A DNA stretch of 64,000 nt from Actinospineispora spinosispora DSM 44797 (GTDB lineage Bacteria > Actinomycetota > Actinomycetes > Mycobacteriales > Pseudonocardiaceae): positions 1 to 64,000 of the forward strand of contig NZ_AUBB01000025.1 of the NCBI RefSeq assembly GCF_000429025.1. The letters run 5' to 3'. This document shows, piece after piece, positions 59,658 to 64,000 of this stretch (positions are counted from its first letter, which is position 1; every line of letters begins with the position of its first letter). Below the pieces are notes generated by a model. The model did not search any database and had not been told where the DNA came from. It saw only the letters and a list, made by a program, of their open reading frames with translations. Made by a program: the position numbers and the translations under genes.

Positions 59658-60926
59658 CTAACGGCCGAATGGGTAGTGGAAGGACTCGAGGTCGGGGTCG
59701 TTCAAGGGGGTGCCGTTCCAGAGCCAGTCGTAGGACACGTCCGACTCACCGTTGAACTCGCGGAGAACTCTGTCGCGTTCTTCCTGCTCGGGGCCGTCGG
59801 GCAGGTGATAGAAGTCCTTGTTGCGCAGCGAAGCATCCTGCACCATTCCGGCGTGTTTGGCCCGCCGCCCGACGTATCGGGTCAGCGCGCCCGCGATGCC
59901 GTCGCGCGTCACACCGCCCAGCTCCTCAGCGAGCACGGCGGCGTCCTCCATCGCCTGGGACGCGCCCTGCGCCTGGTAGGGCAGCATCGCGTGGCAGGCG
60001 TCGCCGAGCAGCGCGACATGGCCGTCGACCCACACCGGGTCGCGGCGACGCCGGAACATCGCCCACTTCGACGCATCTCCCTCGGCCTTCGACAGCATGG
60101 CGGCCACTCGATCGTCCCAGCCGCTGTACGCCTCGACCAGCTCGTCGGCCGTGGCCGGTCCGGTCCAGGTCTGCTCGACGTCCAGGGTGTTCGGCACGAT
60201 CGCCACGACGTTGAGGTACTCGCCGCCCCGGATGCAGTAGTGCACGAGGTGGCGGTCCGGGCCGTACCAGATCGTCGAGTGCAGGCGGTCCAGCAGAAAG
60301 CGGGTCGCCGGGTCGGCGGCGATCTTGTCGCCGGGGATGAGCGCGCGGTAGGCCATCTCGCCGGAGAACTCCAGGGTGTCCGGCAGCCCCATCAGGTCGC
60401 GCACCGCCGAGCGGACGCCGTCCGCGCCGATCAGCACGTCGGCGTCGAACCGCCTGCCGTCCTCGCTGACCGCGACCGGCCTCGTCGGGTCGGTGCGGTC
60501 GATCTCGGTGACCTTGGCGCTGGTGTGGACCTCGCTGACCGGTCCGACGCCCTCGCCGTCCAGGCACGCGTCGAGCAGCACCCGGTGCAGGTCGGCGCGG
60601 TGGTAGTGCCAGTAGGGCGCGTTGTACTTGCGCTTGACCCGTTCGCCGAGCGGCAGCTGCGCGATGATCGCGCCGTCGTGCCAGCGGCGGCGAACCTGGT
60701 CCTGCGGCTCGGTGTGGATCGCCTCCAGCTGCCGGCGAAGCCCGAGGCCGAGCAGGATGCGGCTGGCGTTGGGCGCGGTCTGGATGCCGGCACCGACCTC
60801 ACCGAGCTCCGGCGCCTGTTCGAGCACGATGGTGCGCAGACCGCGCTGGCGCAGCGCAAGCGCGGTGGTCAACCCTCCGAGACCGCCACCGACGATGGTG
60901 ACTGCATAGGACTGGCTGGGCGGCAC
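59658..60926 (-). CDS. nicC: 6-hydroxynicotinate 3-monooxygenase (NicC-like, FAD-dependent)
   Basis: 422 aa from GTG 60926, with GGAGG five bases upstream. GxGxxG in TIVGGGLGGLTTALALRQRG, DG in VLIGADGVRSAVRDL, and GD in HVALLGDACHAMLPYQAQGA are the three fingerprints of group A flavin hydroxylases. It decarboxylates and hydroxylates 6-hydroxynicotinate to 2,5-dihydroxypyridine with NADH and O2. First gene of the leftward operon. An out-of-frame ATG with a better ribosome site lies 41 bases upstream. Confidence 0.9.
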   Translation of the reverse strand: MPPSQSYAVTIVGGGLGGLTTALALRQRGLRTIVLEQAPELGEVGAGIQTAPNASRILLGLGLRRQLEAIHTEPQDQVRRRWHDGAIIAQLPLGERVKRKYNAPYWHYHRADLHRVLLDACLDGEGVGPVSEVHTSAKVTEIDRTDPTRPVAVSEDGRRFDADVLIGADGVRSAVRDLMGLPDTLEFSGEMAYRALIPGDKIAADPATRFLLDRLHSTIWYGPDRHLVHYCIRGGEYLNVVAIVPNTLDVEQTWTGPATADELVEAYSGWDDRVAAMLSKAEGDASKWAMFRRRRDPVWVDGHVALLGDACHAMLPYQAQGASQAMEDAAVLAEELGGVTRDGIAGALTRYVGRRAKHAGMVQDASLRNKDFYHLPDGPEQEERDRVLREFNGESDVSYDWLWNGTPLNDPDLESFHYPFGR

Positions 60927-60967
60927 GGTTGCCTCCACTCCTTCAGGATCAGGCGCAGGTGGTCCAT
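60869..60967 (-). CDS. possible upstream small ORF overlapping the nicC start
   Basis: ATG 60967 has CAGGAGGTGT seven bases before it, stronger than the nicC site, and opens a 32-codon frame (MDHLRLILKEWRQPCRPASP and on) that overlaps the first 58 bases of nicC in another frame. It may be a leader that couples or restrains nicC translation, or chance. A frameshift in nicC is unlikely, because the nicC frame is complete from the Rossmann motif. Confidence 0.35.
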   Translation of the reverse strand: MDHLRLILKEWRQPCRPASPMQSPSSVAVSEG

Positions 60968-61115
60968 AGTGGACACCTCCTGAAGGACGCCGGTTTTGAC
61001 CTTCACAGCAGCTCAGCTGGGTCGCATCAGCGTCCGTCGGAGATAATCCGAACACTGACGATCCCTAAAATCAAGCGCTACGTCAACCCGTAACCGAGTA
61101 GAAACTTACGTCGAC

Positions 61116-61592
61116 TCAATCCTCGACGAGGCTCTCCCAATGCTCGGACAGCGCGGTGAGCTGGCGAAGCAGCTCCTCCTGCCGCTCGCGGCCGTAGCCC
61201 TTCATCAGCAACAAATCCAGCTCGCGGGCTTTACGATCGGCGTCGCGCAGGATCGCCTCGCCCTCCTCGGTGAGGTAGAGCAGGCGCTTGCGCCCGTCGT
61301 TGACCGGCGTCTCGCGGGTGATCAGGCGGCGGTCCTCGAGCCTGCGGACGATGCTCGCCATGGTCGAGCGGTCCAGCGCGACCGAGGAGGCGAGCGAACC
61401 CTGCTCGGCGCCCGGGTAGGCGTCGACCGCCGTCAGCACCGCGAACTGCGGCCCGGTCAGCGTCGCATCGACCTGGCGGACCCAGGCCGCGACGTACGAC
61501 TGATGCAACCGCCGGGCCACATAACCCGGCGCGGCCAACAGAGCCTCGGGCGCCGGAAGCTCCGAGGGCGCACCATCCTGCCGATCACTCAC
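61116..61592 (-). CDS. MarR-family regulator, likely NicR-type repressor
   Basis: About 158 aa from GTG 61592; the start is uncertain because GTG 61595 and an upstream ATG also fit. LTGPQFAVLTAVDAYPGAEQ, then ALDRSTMASIVRRLEDRRLI and NDGRKRLLYLTEEGEAILRD are the winged-helix core. It lies directly upstream of nicC on the same strand, 189 bases away, as NicR does in pseudomonads. The gap includes GTCCA-CTA-TGGAC near 60964, a possible operator. The effector is probably 6-hydroxynicotinate (inferred). Confidence 0.83.
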   Translation of the reverse strand: MSDRQDGAPSELPAPEALLAAPGYVARRLHQSYVAAWVRQVDATLTGPQFAVLTAVDAYPGAEQGSLASSVALDRSTMASIVRRLEDRRLITRETPVNDGRKRLLYLTEEGEAILRDADRKARELDLLLMKGYGRERQEELLRQLTALSEHWESLVED

Positions 61593-61652
61593 CACCGCGC
61601 CACTCAACCATGCCGCCACCCCACGTCGACGCCGCACCCGCCCCTCCACTCC

Positions 61653-61696
61653 CGTGAGTCGGGGTTTCCGTCAGCGCGAGTCGGGGATTTCGTCAG
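61653..61696. repeat. tandem 22-base repeat at the end of the TetR gene
   Basis: CGTGAGTCGGGGTTTCC (start of unit 1, 61653-61674) is followed at once by CGCGAGTCGGGGATTTC (start of unit 2, 61675-61696). The units match at 19 of 22 positions. The TetR stop (61671-61673) lies at the end of unit 1, so a duplication has moved or copied the gene end. The first unit begins CGTGAGT, as the palindromes do. Confidence 0.75.
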
Positions 61697-62258
61697 GGGC
61701 GAGCAGTGCCTTGACCGCGTTGGCGACCAGGGTGCGGCGTTCGTCGTGGGTGCGCGCCGCGACCAGGTCGGCGAACTCCGGGGTCAGCGTGTTCCACATG
61801 GTCGACATGGCCAGGACCAGCATCAACAAGTCGGCGGCAGGCCAGCGGGACGGGATCGTGCCAGCCCGCTGCGCGGCTTCGATCGAGTCCACCTTGTGCT
61901 GGTTGCTCGCCACGATGGCGCGCAGCGGGGACTGGGTGCCGGCACGTTCGAGGCGATACCAGGTGGCGATCCGCAGCACCTCGGGCCGTTCCTGGTAGCC
62001 GTCGAACAGGCGCGCGGCGTACTCGGGCAGGTCGCCCGCGTCGATCGGGACCTCGCGGACCGTGCCCACCACCAGCTCGTGGAACACCGCGTCGAACAGC
62101 GCATCCTTGCTGCCGAAGTAGTGGTAGATCTGCGCCTTGTTGGACTTGGCCAGGTCCGCGATGCGGTCGACCCGCGCGCCGGCGATGCCGTACTCCGCGA
62201 ACTCCCGGGCACCGGCCTCGATCAGGCGTTTCTTCGTGGCTTCGGCGTCACCGGGCAT
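61671..62258 (-). CDS. TetR-family transcriptional regulator
   Basis: 195 aa. The HTH is GAREFAEYGIAGARVDRIAD, then LAKSNKAQIYHYFGSKDALF. The C-terminal domain (TetR_C, WPAADLLMLVLAMSTMWNTL) follows. It is divergent from the SDR gene with two near-identical 12-base sites in the gap, so it likely represses itself and the SDR. Its end is marked by the 22-base tandem repeat. Confidence 0.92.
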   Translation of the reverse strand: MPGDAEATKKRLIEAGAREFAEYGIAGARVDRIADLAKSNKAQIYHYFGSKDALFDAVFHELVVGTVREVPIDAGDLPEYAARLFDGYQERPEVLRIATWYRLERAGTQSPLRAIVASNQHKVDSIEAAQRAGTIPSRWPAADLLMLVLAMSTMWNTLTPEFADLVAARTHDERRTLVANAVKALLAPDEIPDSR

Positions 62259-62274
62259 ACTGAACCCTAGCTGA

Positions 62275-62331
62275 CTAACCGTCTAGTTGACAAACGAGCG
62301 CTGCGAGCGTTCGCTTCAACTAACCGTTTAG
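62275..62331. promoter_or_regulatory. paired operators for TetR in the TetR/SDR gap
   Basis: CTAACCGTCTAG (62275-62286) and CTAACCGTTTAG (62320-62331) differ at one base and are each nearly palindromic (CTAA-n4-TTAG type). One flanks the TetR start, the other lies 14 bases before the SDR ATG. A TTGACA at 62287 follows the first site. Placement and repetition support TetR binding. Confidence 0.7.
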
Positions 62332-62345
62332 ATGAAGGAGTGGAC

Positions 62346-63236
62346 ATGAGTAGGGTCTTCCTGGTCACCGGCAGCTCACGCGGCCTCGGCCGATCCATCG
62401 CCGAGGCGGTGCTGGAGACGGGCCACCAGCTCGTCGCCACCGCACGCACCCCCGGGCAGCTCGACGACCTGGTGCGCACGTACGGCGACCAGGTCCGGGC
62501 TGTTGCGCTGGACGTGACCGACACGGCCGCCGCCGACCACGCGGTCCGCACCGCCGTCGACGAGTTCGGCAGGCTCGACGTACTGGTCAACAACGCCGGC
62601 TACGCCAACCTGGCCTCCGTCGAGGACATCACGGCCGAGGACTTCCGCGAGCAGATCGACACCAACCTGCTCGGCGTGGTCAACCTGACCAAGGCGGCGC
62701 TGCCGATCCTGCGCGAGCAAGGCTCGGGCCACATCGTCCAGGTGTCCTCGGTGGGCGGCCGGGGTCCCGCGCTCGGACTGTCGGCCTACCAGGCCGCGAA
62801 GTTCGCCGTCGGGGGCTTCTCCGAGGTGCTGAACCTGGAGGTCGCCCCGCTGGGCATCAAGGTCACCGTTCTCGAACCCGGCGGCATGCGCACCGACTGG
62901 GGTGGCTCGTCGATGTCGATCCCGCCGGTCAGCGAGCCGTACCGGGCGACCGTCGGCGCCTTCGCCGAGCACATCCGGACGATCAACGACGGCGCGGCGA
63001 GCGACCCCGCCAAGGTCGCGCAGGTGCTGCTGCGGATCGTCGAGATGAAAGACCCGCCACTACGCCTGCTGCTGGGCAGCGACGCGGTCGCCGTCGCCGG
63101 AGCGATCGAGGCGCAGCGCACCGCCTCGGACGCCGCCTGGCGCACCCTCAGCGGATCCACCGACCACGCCGACTGGACCCCCGCCCACCTCGCGGCGCTC
63201 CAAGAAATGCTCGCCAGCACCCGCAGACCCTCGTGA
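62346..63236 (+). CDS. short-chain dehydrogenase/reductase
   Basis: 296 aa from ATG 62346 (AAGGAG five bases upstream). TGSSRGLG (cofactor loop), NNAGYANLASVEDI, VQVSSVGGRG (catalytic Ser) and YQAAKFAVGG (Tyr-x-x-x-Lys) are intact. It belongs to the classical SDRs of the retinol-dehydrogenase-like type, substrate unknown. The TGA lies in the left arm of the palindrome at 63230. Confidence 0.92.
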   Translation: MSRVFLVTGSSRGLGRSIAEAVLETGHQLVATARTPGQLDDLVRTYGDQVRAVALDVTDTAAADHAVRTAVDEFGRLDVLVNNAGYANLASVEDITAEDFREQIDTNLLGVVNLTKAALPILREQGSGHIVQVSSVGGRGPALGLSAYQAAKFAVGGFSEVLNLEVAPLGIKVTVLEPGGMRTDWGGSSMSIPPVSEPYRATVGAFAEHIRTINDGAASDPAKVAQVLLRIVEMKDPPLRLLLGSDAVAVAGAIEAQRTASDAAWRTLSGSTDHADWTPAHLAALQEMLASTRRPS

Positions 63237-63275
63237 GTGTTGAGTATGGCTATAGCCATACTCAACACTCACGAG
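63230..63275. repeat. 46-bp perfect palindrome supplying stops to both convergent genes
   Basis: A complete 46-base palindrome (arms 63230-63250 and 63255-63275, centre TATA) with ends CTCGTGAGTG. The TGA of the SDR gene (63234-63236) and of metF (63269-63271) occupy the same position in opposite arms. The core differs from the other CGTGAGTG palindromes. It should work as a two-way terminator. Confidence 0.92.
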
Positions 63276-64000
63276 CCGTACAGGCGGCGGTGGATCTCCA
63301 GGACGGCATCGGCCTTGTTGAGCGCGTAGAAGTGGAAGCCCGGCACGCCGAACGCCAGCAGCTGCTGACACTGCTCGGTCGTGTAGTCGATGCCGAACCG
63401 CACCGCGGCCTCGTCGTCACCGACCAACGACTCGAGCTGCTCGTTCAGCGCGGACGGGATCCGGGCGCCGCACAGCTTCGCTATGCGCTGAATCTGCGCG
63501 GCCGACCGGATCGGCATCATGCCCGGCACGATGGGCACGTCGATGCCGATCCGGCGCGCGTCCTCCACGAACCGGTAGAAGTCGTTGTTGTCGAAGAACA
63601 GCTGCGTGATGACCGCGCACGCGCCCGCGTCGACCTTCGCCTTGAGGAACCGTAGGTCCGACTCACGGCTCTCTGCGCGCGGATGCACCTCCGGGAACCC
63701 GGCGACCGCGACCGAGAAATCCTTGATCGCCTCGGTGACCAGCTCGTGGGCGTAGGCGTAACCCTCCGGGTGCGGCGCCCACTCGGCGCCGGGCGCCGGG
63801 TCGCCGCCGAGCGCGATGATGTTGCGCACCCCGCCCTCCCGTAGTCGGTCCAGCACGCCCATGACCTCGGCGCGCGACTGGTCGACCACGGTCAGGTGGC
63901 ACATCATGTCGATGCCGAACTCGCGCTCGATCCGGCAGACCAGCTCGACCGTCTTGTCCCGCGTCGACCCGCCCGCGCCGTAGGTCATCGAGCAGTACGC
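63269..64000 (-). CDS. metF: methylenetetrahydrofolate reductase, 3' part (start outside window)
   Basis: The last 243 codons of a ~300 aa enzyme. TYGAGGSTRDKTVELV, HLTVVDQSRAEVMGVLDRLR, NIIALGGDPAPGAEW, DAGACAVITQLFFDNNDFYR and GIDVPIVPGMMPIRSAAQI are the canonical FAD/folate-binding barrel segments. It reduces 5,10-methylene-THF to 5-methyl-THF for methionine synthesis. The N-terminus continues beyond base 64000. The stop lies in the palindrome. Confidence 0.95.
   Translation of the reverse strand, partial: AYCSMTYGAGGSTRDKTVELVCRIEREFGIDMMCHLTVVDQSRAEVMGVLDRLREGGVRNIIALGGDPAPGAEWAPHPEGYAYAHELVTEAIKDFSVAVAGFPEVHPRAESRESDLRFLKAKVDAGACAVITQLFFDNNDFYRFVEDARRIGIDVPIVPGMMPIRSAAQIQRIAKLCGARIPSALNEQLESLVGDDEAAVRFGIDYTTEQCQQLLAFGVPGFHFYALNKADAVLEIHRRLYGS

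Noticed and set aside
59658..60967. A frameshift in nicC because of the out-of-frame ATG with a strong ribosome site
   Set aside because: The nicC frame is complete from the N-terminal Rossmann motif and has its own GTG with GGAGG.

Overview
The window is GC-rich, densely packed actinobacterial DNA: many GTG starts, 1-4 base start/stop overlaps, a DUF222/HNH (13E12-type) gene, a mycothiol-type DinB-fold isomerase, F420/LLM-type oxidoreductases and a Zur box of actinobacterial form. The repertoire fits the Pseudonocardiaceae (Amycolatopsis-like), but that is inference from gene content. No plasmid, phage or CRISPR module is visible. The only clear mobile DNA is the 5' end of an IS110-type transposase at the left edge.

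Layout. 1-345: IS110 end. 346-3980: LiaFSR-like cell-envelope stress module (response regulator, PspC-domain kinase, PspC/LiaF-like membrane protein). 4007-7022: a Zur-controlled zinc-sparing set (L32, L31, COG0523 protein, L33, S18, L28, S14, almost free of cysteine) carrying two copies of a ~120 bp composite palindromic repeat. 7112-8559: soluble kinase/regulator pair, followed by an odd short-armed tRNA with anticodon UAA. 8832-20473: regulators, catalase, an F420-type oxidoreductase, a four-gene coupled membrane operon and a phytanoyl-CoA dioxygenase-like gene. 20591-25102: branched-chain amino-acid-type ABC transporter with a fused LivH-LivM permease.

25141-34569 is a sulfur-scavenging region: three LLM flavin monooxygenases, an SfnB-like acyl-CoA dehydrogenase homologue, a hydrolase and an SsuABC-type sulfonate importer. 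Both transcription units start with a small cysteine-containing leader peptide, so cysteine-responsive attenuation is likely. 34584-45169 is mixed: SDR/LysR pair, HIT protein, LexA, class V aminotransferase, class II aldolase, archaeal-type prolyl-tRNA synthetase, CYTH protein, DJ-1/PfpI protein, methyltransferases and a small secreted protein.

45394-61592 holds an amino-acid permease and what appears to be a complete aerobic nicotinate pathway in two convergent operons. The plus-strand operon has a transporter, NicX and NicE. The minus-strand operon has NicC, a transporter, a three-subunit molybdenum hydroxylase, NicF and NicD, with a MarR regulator upstream. Together they would take nicotinate through 6-hydroxynicotinate, 2,5-dihydroxypyridine, N-formylmaleamate, maleamate and maleate to fumarate. 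A DinB-fold isomerase, a VOC protein and the HNH gene lie between the two operons. 61671-64000 holds a TetR/SDR pair with twin operators and the 3' part of metF.

The feature that recurs most across the window is a family of long near-perfect palindromes, usually ending in CGTGAGTG/CACTCACG. They sit at gene ends and often supply the stop codon, in one case for both convergent genes; one related palindrome lies inside a coding region. The sulfur leaders, these palindromes and the UAA tRNA are the most rewarding items to follow up.
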